NCBI GenBank assembly: GCA_947652115.1
Contig: OX393573.1
Coordinates: 2,469,269-2,533,268, forward strand
Length of the DNA stretch: 64,000 nt
Direction of reading: 5' to 3'
From: Blastomussa wellsi
Lineage: Eukaryota > Cnidaria > Anthozoa > Scleractinia > Plerogyridae
Shown: positions 34,805 to 45,009 of the stretch, in pieces
Layout of the letters: each line of letters starts with the position of its first letter
Position numbering within the stretch: the first letter of the stretch is position 1
Translations under genes and position numbers: made by a program
The notes under the pieces: model-generated
Databases searched by the model: none
What the model was told of the DNA's origin: nothing
What the model saw: only the letters and a program-made list of their open reading frames with translations

Positions 34805-35544
34805 TTGACGTAGATTTTTGTCGATTTTAATTTTCCTTTTTAGTTTTGGTTGAATTATAGTTTTGATTGAAAAGATGTAATTATTAACAATCAATAGAGC
34901 CTTTCATGGTATTTATAAGCACCTCCATAAATACTCCACTTCGCGTCGAGTAGGGTATACTTTCATCAATTACAAGAAGAGTTTCTGTGTTTTGGAAATT
35001 GAATCAAACCCCCTCTCTCTTGTGTTTGATGTATTACGTAGACCACCGTTTCCAGAGGTCTAAAGAAATGAATGTCATCGAAACGTCATTCGAAATTTTT
35101 ATCGTTGGTTTTTATTCTTAAATGTCTAAAGAAATGGTTTCATTTAATTGTGAAGAGCAAGAACATATTAACAATTTTTTGCTATTTATATAAAAATATG
35201 AAAAGCTGGATTCAAATGTCAGCCAGTGGTTTGGATTTTGTATTTGCATGCACGACCCTGGTGGGGTCTCCCTATAAAAATGATGGGACTACAGTGGCGG
35301 ATCTAGGGAAAACCCCCCCCCCCCCCCACCTTCCAGATTTCTTTCTGAGGTGGGGACCCCAAAAATTTTCCGGCCCTCCGGGCGTTAAGTTAGTCTCAAA
35401 GGTGTGCTACAAGAGGAATTGCCACAATTTCCAAAGTGAATATTAACAAAATGACATCACTTTCGCAACGTGCAGGTTTTTTAAACGAAATCAGGTTAAA
35501 TTTGAGTAGGAAGTTGTGGGTGAGTATAGGTTTTGGTACTCACC

Positions 35545-35745
35545 TCAGTCTATTTTGTAAACAAAGTTAGCATGCCCTCTGCCGACCCCACCAAGACAGG
35601 GTAATTCGGGGTCGTAGTGCTTGATATCGCTCCCTGAGCACAAGCAATCTTTGGACTTTCCATGGACGTCGTAATCTTCATAATCACAAGCATCCTTACC
35701 AGACCAACATTCGCCATAGAACTGGATACCGAAGCATTTATAGCC
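35545..35745 (-). CDS. Terminal exon of a cysteine-rich secreted-type protein
   Basis: The minus-strand exon begins after a strong acceptor (TTTCCCTCCAG, ending 35746) and runs 66 codons to TGA at 35545-35547. It encodes GYKCFGIQFYGECW, then several further cysteines including a CLCSG motif, and ends NFVYKID. The KCFG-x-QF-x-GECW pattern recalls WSC-like carbohydrate-binding modules. The stop is followed at once by a donor-like G|GTGAGT, so either a 3'UTR intron exists or this exon is damaged. Upstream coding exons were not found. Function is unassigned beyond a likely extracellular role. Confidence 0.5.
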   Translation of the reverse strand, partial: GYKCFGIQFYGECWSGKDACDYEDYDVHGKSKDCLCSGSDIKHYDPELPCLGGVGRGHANFVYKID

Positions 35746-35891
35746 CTGGAGGGAAATACAATCACCAACCATAAAAGCTCTTGCAGGTCATTTCAGGACC
35801 ATTTCAGGGTGAAGGGGGTGGGGAGGCGCGCGGGGTGGGGGTTGGGAGGTGTAGATTAGTAGAGGCCGGGGCTTTTACCACTAGTATAAGT

Positions 35892-36590
35892 GGTAAGATA
35901 AGATAAGATAAGATAACTTTATTTATACACGGTATATCCATCAGCTTATTTAGAAGTATTTATGGTAATCAACTAACTACCTATCTTCCTAGCTACAAAA
36001 AAGGTGTAAAATACAAAAGAATAAAAACTGCTTTTCATGGAGGCCGTGTTCAAAAAATATACTTATAAATTTCGCTTAAGAATTATATAAAAAATTTACT
36101 TCAAACTGGGGCGACTCAGTTTTGTCGCTTAAGGAAGTCGCTTGTCTTAATTCTGTGGGTAAGTTGTTCCACAACTGAGCTCCACTGTATGAAAAACTTC
36201 TCTTCAGGTAATCAGTGCGAGGTTGTGGAAGAACTAGTTTGTTTTCGGTATTCCTCAAACGATAAGCACTCGCGTTGTCGCGATAAACGAATTTTGATCT
36301 TAAATATTCTGGTGTCATCCCATGTAAAGTCTTATACATCATGATAGATTTCTTTTCTAATCTTTGATGACAGAGTTTACGCCACCCTAATGTCCGGAAC
36401 ACCTCATCTAAATCACTATCGTAGCTCGCAGACATCAAAATGCGGGCAGCGCGATTTTGAAGCCTTTGAAGCTTTTCAGAAAGGTTATAACAGTTAACAA
36501 AACGGACTTGTTTAGTGCTGTTTTGTAACAGTACAAAAATGCAACAATAAAAAGTTAATTCAAAGCGTAAAGTTGCCTCGAAACGGTTGA
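35892..36590 (-). mobile_element. 5'-truncated non-LTR retrotransposon (CR1/L2-type LINE), 3' end
   Basis: The minus-strand frame to 36076 encodes about 150 residues typical of the region after the reverse-transcriptase domain: LSEKLQRLQNRAARIL, then TLHGMTPEYL, then SFSYSGAQLWNNLPTELR. LQNRAARI and the F-x-Y-x-G-A-x-L-W-N-x-L-P motif are strong LINE signatures. Downstream on the minus strand come about 150 bp of 3'UTR, AATAAAG and a (TTATC)n tail at 35892-35917, as in L2/CR1 elements. The 5' part is missing beyond about 36590. Confidence 0.85.
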
Positions 36591-37072
36591 TTTGTCTAAT
36601 AAGCAATCTCAAATGGTGATTCGAGTGAAATGTTTAGAAGAAAGGATGCAGTATATGTGAATGTGGTACCATTTTCCATCAAAGTTATATGAAAGGAGGG
36701 CGGCTCATTATAGGGATCGTGTCTTTGCATAGAACTCATATTAACTGTCATTTTATGATGCAGGCACGAGTTAGGCGTCAAGGCGAAAGGAAAAGGCGAA
36801 AGGAAAAGAGACACAAAAGAGGGTCTCAATGGGGTTTACATCAAACCATGAAAAGGAAGTAGAGTATTTCCTGATGATCGTTCGTTTCACCAAGACAAAA
36901 ATGATATTGACAATAAACCAGGTGAGTGCAATTTGGAAATCTCTCTGTGAGACTCATTCACGGCAGGCTAGATATAGTGTATGCGAACTTTAAATTACTC
37001 TTTCATGTCAAACACCAACCTGAGGGAAGTAGGACGTTCACTGTCACCGCATGCAAAGAATGGAACTACCCA

Positions 37073-37228
37073 GGGGTGGATCCAGGCTTTTTCTTAGGAG
37101 GGGTGCACCACTAAGGAATGGCGTAATTCATGAGTGACGTAAGCAGAATACTAGTTATATTAGAAAGTCGCAGGTCATCTCAGGGGTGGGGGTGGGCACA
37201 CCTTGCACCCTCCCCCTAGATCCGCCCA
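37073..37228. mobile_element. hAT-like MITE (CAGGGGTGGATCC ends)
   Basis: The left end CAGGGGTGGATCCAGG and right end CCTAGATCCGCCCATG are imperfect inverted repeats of the CAG(G/T)G(G)CGGATC type common to hAT non-autonomous elements. A related end, CAGTGGCGGATCTAGG, stands at about 35291 next to a poly-C run. A clean 8-bp target duplication was not found. Confidence 0.5.
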
Positions 37229-37337
37229 TGTTACCTACCACTGCCGTCAACCGTCAACCGTTATTCCCCCCTCCCCTCTCTCACTGAGACCCTTTCTCAA
37301 GCGCACCGAGCCCATTATAGTATTACCTCATAGGCTT

Positions 37338-37502
37338 TCGGGCCGGGGGGGGGGGGGGGTGGCTGCAGCCCCTCCCCCAAATTTTTGCGAAACTCAGATT
37401 TTAAGGGCAGCAAAAGAAATTTTGGCAAGGCAACTTGGGAGAATTTTTTGCCCAAATTGTTCACCCCCACCCCCACCCCCAGCCAAAAATTACCCGCACG
37501 CT
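37338..37502. mobile_element. GC-rich MITE, GCCCAAATTT family, copy 2
   Basis: Reverse orientation of 28729-28881: a poly-G run, GGCTGCAGCCCCTCCCCCAA, GGGCAGCAAAAGAAATTTTG, GCAAGGCAACTTGGGAGAAT and a CCCACCCCCACCCCC tract. It is more diverged internally than copy 1. Confidence 0.65.
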
Positions 37503-38093
37503 AATGTATTGCCTGCTGCATGCTGATCTCACCTTTTTCTCAGCCTTTTCCATGCATTTGATAATAACAGAACTGCTCAAGTCATCCCAGTCTAAATTCC
37601 CTCTGAAAGAATGCAGTAAGTCTGGTAAAGCTCTATCATTTATTTTGTCTTTGTAGCATCCAACAGCGCTAATGTTACCTGTAGAAGGGACAGATATGAT
37701 ATGTTCTTATCACCAAAAAATATTGTCAATTATCTTATGCCGGGGATGATAACTAGCTCCTTCAAGATCTGCATTTTGGTCAAGTCCAGTAAAACATTTT
37801 ATTTACTGGACGATAAATCGGGTTGGGCTAGTCAAAATACTGAGGCCCCAATAAGGGGGGGGGGGGGTCTGACTATTCCGTATCCCATTAATTTTTGGCC
37901 TAAATATCCCGTATCCCGTTAATTGTGGTGGCTTGTATCTCCAACTTTTATGTTCGATATCCACAAAACTCTTGTTTAAATATCCCGTATCCCTAAAACC
38001 CCTAATAGTGCCTCAATACTTCATGGGTCGTGAGAATGGAAAAATTGCTCTTAAGATTCATAAATAACGAAGTTGTACAGAGCAAAAAATAAC

Positions 38094-38262
38094 ACGCAAA
38101 CTGCGGTGATAAACATTACGAGAAAACACATTTCTGTAGTAAATTAATTATTAAAATTAAATCTTTTTACTCTTTTTGACGTAACCAAGAATAGCATTTA
38201 CTCTTTCTACTTTTTTTCTCCAGCAATGCGGTTTCTCAGTGTTTATCACCGCAGTTTGCATG
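38094..38262. mobile_element. Palindromic MITE with GCAAACTGCGGTGATAAACA ends
   Basis: A 21-bp left arm at 38095-38115 is mirrored at about 38240-38261 (TGTTTATCACCGCAGTTTGC). The inner part contains TGACGTAACCAAGAATAGCA, which recurs in similar form near 38649. No coding potential. Confidence 0.8.
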
Positions 38263-39132
38263 TAATTTCTTATTAAGCTACGATAGCCAAAGAACAAGAG
38301 TATTTTCGATAGAGTAATTATCACCACCACATTAAATTCAGTTCAGGTTTTTTCAAAGCCCTCACCATTTGGCAGCAGTTTATTTCTAACTATTGGTTAA
38401 CAAATCCCTTTTTTTACTGATTGCTTTTTCTACAGATATCATATATAAGTTGTGGGTACATGTGCTATGCAGACTCCATGGTTATATGAGACAAACTCAG
38501 AATTTTTTCTCCCACGCTCGCGTCACAAATCCATCGTAAGGAAAAAGATGGCGACTGGTACATTTTCAAGCACGGATCCCAGAGTCCACGAGTCATATTG
38601 ATCATTTCATCTTCTGAGTAGTAATCTTACTGCGCATGACATGTATGACGTAACCAAGAGTAGCATTGCAATAGGGCTGAGCTAGAAATTTACGAGGGGT
38701 TATCCATACCTTTGGTAATGCGCGTACATATCTCTGTATAACTCGTTTAAGAGAATTTACCTCCCCAGGGGTAAATTATACAGTGCAATATGTTGAATGT
38801 ATAACTACCGACCTCCTACATGGCGAAACACGCAGAATACCGCGGAAAGAACCAGGAACATGTTTGCTTGGAATAACTGCATACCTGAAAAAAATGTAGA
38901 GTCAAAAACTCGGACCATAAGTATTATCTCGTATCTTGATGGTGGCCTTGGGAAGAGTGGAATATACAGGGTTTAACAACATTAAAACAAAATACAAGCA
39001 AGCAATTTTTATCCCTTGCAGAGATCGCTGAGATTCATTCTTTAAACATTCAATACTTCCATGGAAGGCAAAATTAGAATTTTTTTTTAATCTGATACGA
39101 AGGCAAGCCAAGAGCGGCCGAGAACAACGTTA
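38263..39132. other. Gene-free stretch
   Basis: AT-rich sequence with short frames only; no element boundary or gene was recognised apart from the short shared piece near 38649. Confidence 0.4.
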
Positions 39133-39136
39133 TTAA

Positions 39137-39914
39137 GGCGGGGGTAAACCTGAAATTCGCTCAAAAACTCAGTTTTTTGTTTTCCTTGGAATTTGTTGCT
39201 TTGGGTATTTAACTTTACTATGTAGAAAAAATTTTGCACCAATTTCCACTTTTTTTACCTTTTGAAGCAGGGGGATTTTAAATTGCTTTCAGACACTCCT
39301 GTGGTCAAAATATGGACATAAGGGCCACTATAGTGGTTACAATTTTTAATAAATCAACTTTAATTGCTATCTTTAAGTTTAAAGTCAATTTTCTCATTAC
39401 GCAATAATTTTGTCTTCAAGAAAAGATAGCTTGAGAACAATTTATCCGATTGATCTGAAATTTTCAGGGTTTCTTTTTCTCAATAAGTTTTGTGTTTTAA
39501 GCAGAGGAATTTTCCATATGATGCATGTACTCTAAGTTATGAAGTGAAACACATCTTTGATTTTCCATGTCAAATACAATCAATCATTATTTTTAATGTT
39601 TTAAACATTTTAGAAATCCCTCTGCTTAAAACAATAAGCAACATGTCTTCTTTAAATTGATATAAAATAAATTAATTTTTATCAGTTCTAGCAAGAGTTA
39701 TCTTTTCTTAAGTAAGCCTTGGTAGCACCCAGCAGGTGGCATGGTTAAATGAGTGGTATCCTATTACAATTGACTTGTGGAGTGTGAAATATTTTTTTTC
39801 ATAATCTTTGATTCATAAGCTTTCCAGGGATATATAGTTTGCTAGGGTTTTCAATTAAATCCTAGCTGTGAAAAATTATTGAAAAATGGCCTATTTTTCA
39901 GGTTTACCCCCACC
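39137..39914. mobile_element. TTAA-flanked non-autonomous DNA transposon, copy 2
   Basis: A 778-bp element in reverse orientation to 127-903 and almost identical over its whole length, with a few single-base changes or indels seen near the ends. TTAA flanks it at 39133-39136 and 39915-39918. One terminal repeat carries a G-to-A change (CCCCCACC instead of CCCCCGCC). Near identity of the copies suggests recent movement. Confidence 0.85.
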
Positions 39915-39919
39915 TTAAG

Positions 39920-41280
39920 GAAAACGTGACCCCGAACAAAATTCTCCTCCGGAAAGTGTTTAGGAGACTTCAAGGGGATATTTTTCATGGTGATCTGAAC
40001 AAAAACGGTGAACCATTGTGTTGTGTGTATTATGTTAGTGAAGTTGTAGCTTCAATCCTGTAAATTACGTTGATTAAGATTTTGTGAGAAAAAAGAAAAT
40101 ATTCTCCTGGTAATTTTCATGCAGTTGCTCAAGTTGTTTTGTTTTACTGATGTGCAAGCAACGAGTAACTCATCTATAAAATACAAAATCAAAAGCAATC
40201 TGTAGCTGGAAGAAAAGGTTATCAGCTAGGGAAATTATATTTGTCTTACCGTTAGCAACAGAAGCGACGTGAACAGCTAGAGCGACAAAAATAATTGCCT
40301 CTTATAACGCCAGGCCGTTGTTTCAGACTAAACGTGTTGACTCCAACACGCAAAATGAATTTTTCGAAAGCCAAAGAAAACTTGAGCACAAAGCAATTAA
40401 TAAAAACGGTGAAATTAAAACTTACCAAATAAAGACGGGACTATAATGTGACCAGGCGAGGTCTGTTAAATTAAATATTCCCTTAAGTAAATACTGACTA
40501 GCTGTACTCACTAGCTGTACTTTGCAACCGTGCGTGATGACAAGCAAGATCGAGTGCAACGTTGGCAGGAGTTGTAGTGTTCAAAAGAGTGATATATTCT
40601 GGTAACAAAAAGGAATAATTTAATCGGGGTAATTTCGAGAGAGAGTATGTGTACTTTCAAAACGGAACTCAAACAATTTAATTGTGAAAAGTTATTTCAA
40701 GCATTAAACTAAAGGGTCTGTCCTTGAAACTTCGGAAGGGAAGATCGGAAATTAGAATGACAGTGAATTTGGGTTAAGCAGTTGAATTGCGGCTTGTATT
40801 TCGCAACAATGGAACTAAAACGAAAACAGTCAAAACTTTCGGAAAGATACCTAATCTTAGCCACTTGCTCAACGCCGTGAACGTTGACAAACAAAAATAA
40901 ATTTATGGCAGAATATGAATCAAATTCAATTAAATGGAACCTGGGTGTCCTTCAGTTGATGACGAGTTTCATTTCCTACTAATTTTCTTTTTGACAGTGT
41001 CTAATTGAACAGTGGCTGATGATAGCTGTATACATAAAATCGCTGTCTACGATAGGAAATATTAATATTTCAATAGTTGGTAATGTAGATATAGAATGAT
41101 GTAAATTCTATAATTTCTTTTATAGTTTCACCTTTATGCTTTAATGAAGATCACCAGTAGGTATTACATTAAAGTCATTGCCGCGGCTCCGTCTTTTGCG
41201 CGAAGGTTATTTTAAAGCAAACCTTGCGCGCGAGAAAGTGAAATCTGACCTTCGCGCCAGCACTACGGTACACCGTAAAA
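39920..41280. other. Gene-free stretch
   Basis: No gene, RNA or clear element recognised. The only frame (40709-40894, minus) has no domain-like pattern. Confidence 0.4.
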
Positions 41281-41284
41281 TTTC

Positions 41285-41680
41285 TGACAGACAAGTGACG
41301 CTAAGGTTCTGAAACCCTAACCCTGTTTAAGAATAAAGAAAATGAAAATAATTGACTCCCTTTTAAGGCCCAAAACCGACCGAATGACCGTCTATTCATA
41401 AAAAAAATATAAGAATGCAGAGAACGCGTCGGACCGTTTCTATTTAATTTGTTTTGCTGGCGTCTACGCACTGCTGGCGTCTACGCACTGCAATTTTAGC
41501 AGATTCAATTTAGGTACCCTATCTAAAGATCACACCGGGAACAATGCCAAAAGGGGCAATACTAGCACCCTATTTAAGGCCCGAGAACCTTAAAAAACAT
41601 ACCCTATCCAGGGGAACAAACCTATAACCTACATAGCCCATAAATGGAAGTACCTCCCCCCCCCAACCCGGTTCAAGCGA
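41285..41680. repeat. Dispersed repeat (ACCCTATTTAAGG family), copy 2
   Basis: Same order of blocks as 32280-32712: CTAAGGTTCTGAAACCCT, AAGAATAAAGAAAATG, ATCACACCGGGAACAATGCC, ACCCTATTTAAGGCCCGAGA, then AAGTACCTCCCCCCCC. It carries a direct 18-bp duplication (CTGGCGTCTACGCACTG) at about 41458-41491. Confidence 0.6.
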
Positions 41681-41910
41681 TTTTCGTAAGTAAAATGACC
41701 ATCGTTCAGTATAAGTAGTTATTACTCAAATACAGTTTTCCCTGAGCGAGTAAAGTAATGGCTTGGAAAGGATAGGCGAGTTTATACGGTTGTTATTATT
41801 CCCCTGAGTTTTTGTACCTTTGATTTAATTGTTTCTTTCGGCATTCTTCAGTTTGAGTACAATGATTTTGTAAAACAGTCTGGCCTGTGTTTTATCATTT
41901 CACGTTACAG

Positions 41911-42578
41911 CACAGGCGGACCACCCGATGTTTGAGTTTGTTGCGTGACACCGACCAATGGCGGTTACGAATCGAAATATAGATGTACATAAATAAGTTG
42001 GCCGCGATTTGCGGTAAATACTACGTTTATCCTACATATTCAATAAACGTTCAGATGAAATGTTAAATGAGTCGTGTGCGCTATTTTTTTGGCCTTTCTG
42101 AGCCGTTTAAGGCGTCATTTCGCGAGATAATTGGGCACGAATCTGGCACCGATCATATTGAGAAAGCTGTTTTTTGGACTTCAGGGTCGCTTTTCTCTGA
42201 AACTTTTGGAAGGATGGAGCTCAAGCTCGGCTTAAGTACGAAGAAATTTGTGCTCGATCAGATGCCGGAGTTTTCGAGGTAAGAATTATGATGGTTTAGC
42301 GTCAGTTTGCGCTTGAACTGGACAAGGTCGTGATCGCCGGCTGTCATGCTGCCTGCCTTGTCTCTCTTTCTATTCTAGGGGTCGATAAATTATCTCAGAA
42401 CGGGCAAAAAAATAGCACACACGACTATTTAACATTTCATCTAAACATTTATTGAACATGTAGGATAAAAGTAGCATTTAGAGCAAATCGCGGCCAACTT
42501 ATTATGTTCATCTACATTTCGTAACCGCCATTGATCGGTGTCACGTAACAGACTCAAACAGCGGGTGGTCTGCCTGTG
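41911..42578. mobile_element. Foldback-type DNA element with ~190-bp inverted arms
   Basis: The left arm (41911 to about 42100) is matched in reverse complement by about 42395-42578: CACAGGCGGACCACC at the outer end, TGGCGGTTACGAA, AAGTTGGCCGCGATTTGC, GTTCAATAAA..., GATGAAATGTTAAAT and GCTATTTTTTT. A 7-bp direct repeat GTTACAG flanks it (41904-41910 and 42579-42585). About 280 bp of unpaired interior carries part of an open frame. Arms differ by scattered substitutions and small indels. The superfamily is not assignable from the ends alone. Confidence 0.85.
42067..42282 (+). other. ORF inside the foldback element, running into a splice donor
   Basis: A 71-codon frame starts with ATG in the left arm and ends in the single-copy interior; TCGAG|GTAAGA at about 42278 looks like a good splice donor, and the frame stops six bases into that would-be intron. 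No domain is recognised. It may be a captured host first exon, the 5' exon of an element gene, or chance. Confidence 0.3.
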
Positions 42579-42589
42579 GTTACAGAGGC

Positions 42590-43820
42590 GTAACATAACC
42601 AAGCCTCGTGTTTTAGCCGCGCGAGAAAGGCATGGGCGATAGTCGCCCCGAGACTTCCGGGGCAAAGTCAAACACAGCTGTAGCAAAATCAACAGTACCG
42701 CGCGGTCACTTTGTTACAAATTTACGATAACTAATACTATGTATATCAACAGGACCACGCAGGGAAATGCAAACCCGTTTACCAATGTTGTGTGAAACGA
42801 AACTTCAAAATAGACGTAAAATAATATAAGATTTTTCTTTTGAAAATATATATTCTTTGATTGCATTGTTATATCTGATCGTCATTTTATATATATATTA
42901 GACCTTTAAACTTATAAAAAATGCTTATTTGTAGTTATATTTCTTTCTTGTAATCACCGCGCTCTTGCAAAAAAGTAACGCTTTGAATTTATACAATTGG
43001 AAAGGCAGATCATTTGAAATTTATCAAACTATTTTAAAATATTGTTTATCCTTGTCACTCTTCCATCTAAAGGGAAAAAACGAATAACTTTTATATTTTC
43101 TTTTTAAGCGAGAGTCGAGTATTTTGAGAGTCAGTAAGCATGTCTTCTTGTGAAGCAGGTTAACAAGCTTATAATTAAGGTCATTTATTTTAGACGTAAG
43201 CCAAAAAGTTAAGAACATATACAGTACGGCATTCACGTTGCCGGACTTTACATAACATGAAAATAAAAAGGGACTTACCGGTAAAAAACCGATTCAGTTT
43301 CTTCCAATCGCTAATTAAAATTACGAGTTCGTTCAGTTACTCCGTTCGCAAATGTGTAACAATGGCACGGCGCTACAAAAGCTCGCTTCCAACAAACAAA
43401 GCTGAAAACACACTTCCTCGGAGAACCTTTACAAGACGCCAATATTCCAGAAACGCATAATGGGCGGCGTACATTTTCTTGAGCCAGTTGGGGATAAGAA
43501 ATTCAGGCAAGTAGGAATTTAAAAATGAAAAGATTCGCGGTAAAAACGTCGTCGCCGTAGAGCTGTACACGTAGTCGTCGCTCTAATATAAAGTCGGCGA
43601 CCAATCGGGTCACGAAAGTGACATTTGCCCAAAAGGTGACTAGTTACCGGGGCCCAGCCGAAGGCTGGCACCGGTCATAAAATGCAGACGGTTTCTGTTG
43701 TTTTTTCAACGTTACGTTGTTAGGGATATGTCGCTGACTTGAGATATATCACTGGCTCGTTACTTTTGGGAGTGCTCGCTGGCTCATTGAAATTTTATCC
43801 TTCATTTTGAAAAGCACGAG
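42590..43820. other. Gene-free stretch
   Basis: AT-rich DNA with short frames on both strands (43024-43236, 43257-43460, 43373-43570) lacking any recognisable pattern. A TATATATATAT tract lies near 42890. Confidence 0.4.
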
Positions 43821-43822
43821 GC

Positions 43823-44086
43823 ATGGTGGACTGTCAAGAGAAAGGTTCTAGCTTTTTGGGGAACTACACATTCCCCAACCTTTACGATGCACTAGTTTAT
43901 GAGCGAAAATTTAAGAGTGAATATTTGAAGAGACAAATTTACGAGCGACTACTTAAGAGTAAACCTTCCATCGTTAAACTTATCGAGAATAAGAGCGACT
44001 TATCAAAGCTATCTACATTGGGTGAACCTTCCATCGTAAAATTTATCGAGAATCAAATAACAGGGGGGAGGGCTGCGAGAGATTAA
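43823..44086 (+). CDS. Orphan 87-codon ORF with an internal duplication
   Basis: An open frame with ATG at 43823, encoding a lysine-rich peptide in which KPSIVKLIENK recurs about 27 residues later as EPSIVKFIENQ. The segment YERKFKSEYLKRQIYERLLK is likely helical. It has no signal peptide or known domain, and lies about 0.9 kb upstream of the DNAJB14-like start. No splice sites or poly(A) signal assign it to a larger gene. It could be a small lineage-specific gene or chance. Confidence 0.25.
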   Translation: MVDCQEKGSSFLGNYTFPNLYDALVYERKFKSEYLKRQIYERLLKSKPSIVKLIENKSDLSKLSTLGEPSIVKFIENQITGGRAARD

Positions 44087-44175
44087 CTATATTTATGCAA
44101 TCCCGTGTCCCACTGGGCTCCGGTAAGTTCCACGTAGCGGTTCTAGTTAAGATGGGGTCTATAACTGATATAATT

Positions 44176-44851
44176 AGTATGGGTAATCAAATTATTATAA
44201 TTTTGATGAAACGCAAGTGAAAATATTTCCTAATTTCATGAGTGTACAATTTGATTACCTGTTTATTTCATAGGTGACAAGTTACGCTCACAATTGTGGG
44301 CTTTTGGCTTGTTCATTGAATCGAGAAATTTCGCGGCAAACGTTGCCATAGCAATTGTGTAATTTTATTTCACATGTGTGAAATTACAAATAGATCGTAT
44401 TCATGTGACGTCACAACGGCCATGTTGGTGGACTAGAACAACAGACTCTCTCTCCTTTGGGAACCAAATTCTATTTTTATGCAAATTTTGCGCAGCAATT
44501 TTGTAGCCATCAATATGGCCGCCTTCTCACGTGAGAGAAAACTATCTATTATATTAGTATGGGTAATCAAATGGTTACGAGTTCAATTAGGAAATAATTT
44601 CACTCGCGTTTCGGGAAATTATTAGAATTTTGACAAAACGCAAGTGAAATTATTTCCTAATTTCACGACTATACGATTTGATTACCTTTTAATATCATAG
44701 GTGACGCACACAATCGTGACTTGTTTATTGTATCGTGAAATTTCGCGCCAAGCATTGCCATTGGATATTTTATAATTTCACATGTGAAATTACAGATTAA
44801 CGCTGAAATTTCGTGCCAAAATTAATGAGTAATTTGTCACCTATCATATTA
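44176..44851. repeat. Two related repeat copies with GGTAATCAAAT / TTTGATTACC boxes
   Basis: Copy one, about 44176-44395, and copy two, about 44555-44851, share TTAGTATGGGTAATCAAAT, AACGCAAGTGAAA(A)T(A)TTTCC, TTTGATTACC, TCATAGGTGAC and CACATGTG-AAATTACA. In copy two the segment ending GTCACCTATCATATTAACGC is partly inverted relative to TAATATCATAGGTGAC, giving an inverted-repeat structure. A short tandem duplication (TTAACGCTGAAATTTCG) at about 44798-44880 adjoins it. It lies just upstream of the DNAJB14-like promoter. Confidence 0.6.
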
Positions 44852-45009
44852 ACGCTGAAATTTCGCTGCCAAATTTAGGAGTAATTCGTCACCAATGATA
44901 TTAGCCTTCAACGTTATATTTTATTTTCATATTTTGCCCCGGAAAAAAGCTGGGAACTGGGAACTAGTGAGCTGTGACGCATGAGCAGTTTTGCTATGAC
45001 AAATACAAA

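Noticed and set aside
36596..36829. A minus-strand frame just upstream of the LINE fragment
   Set aside because: No domain, no clear splice sites and no match to LINE sequence. Considered as a host exon but not supportable.
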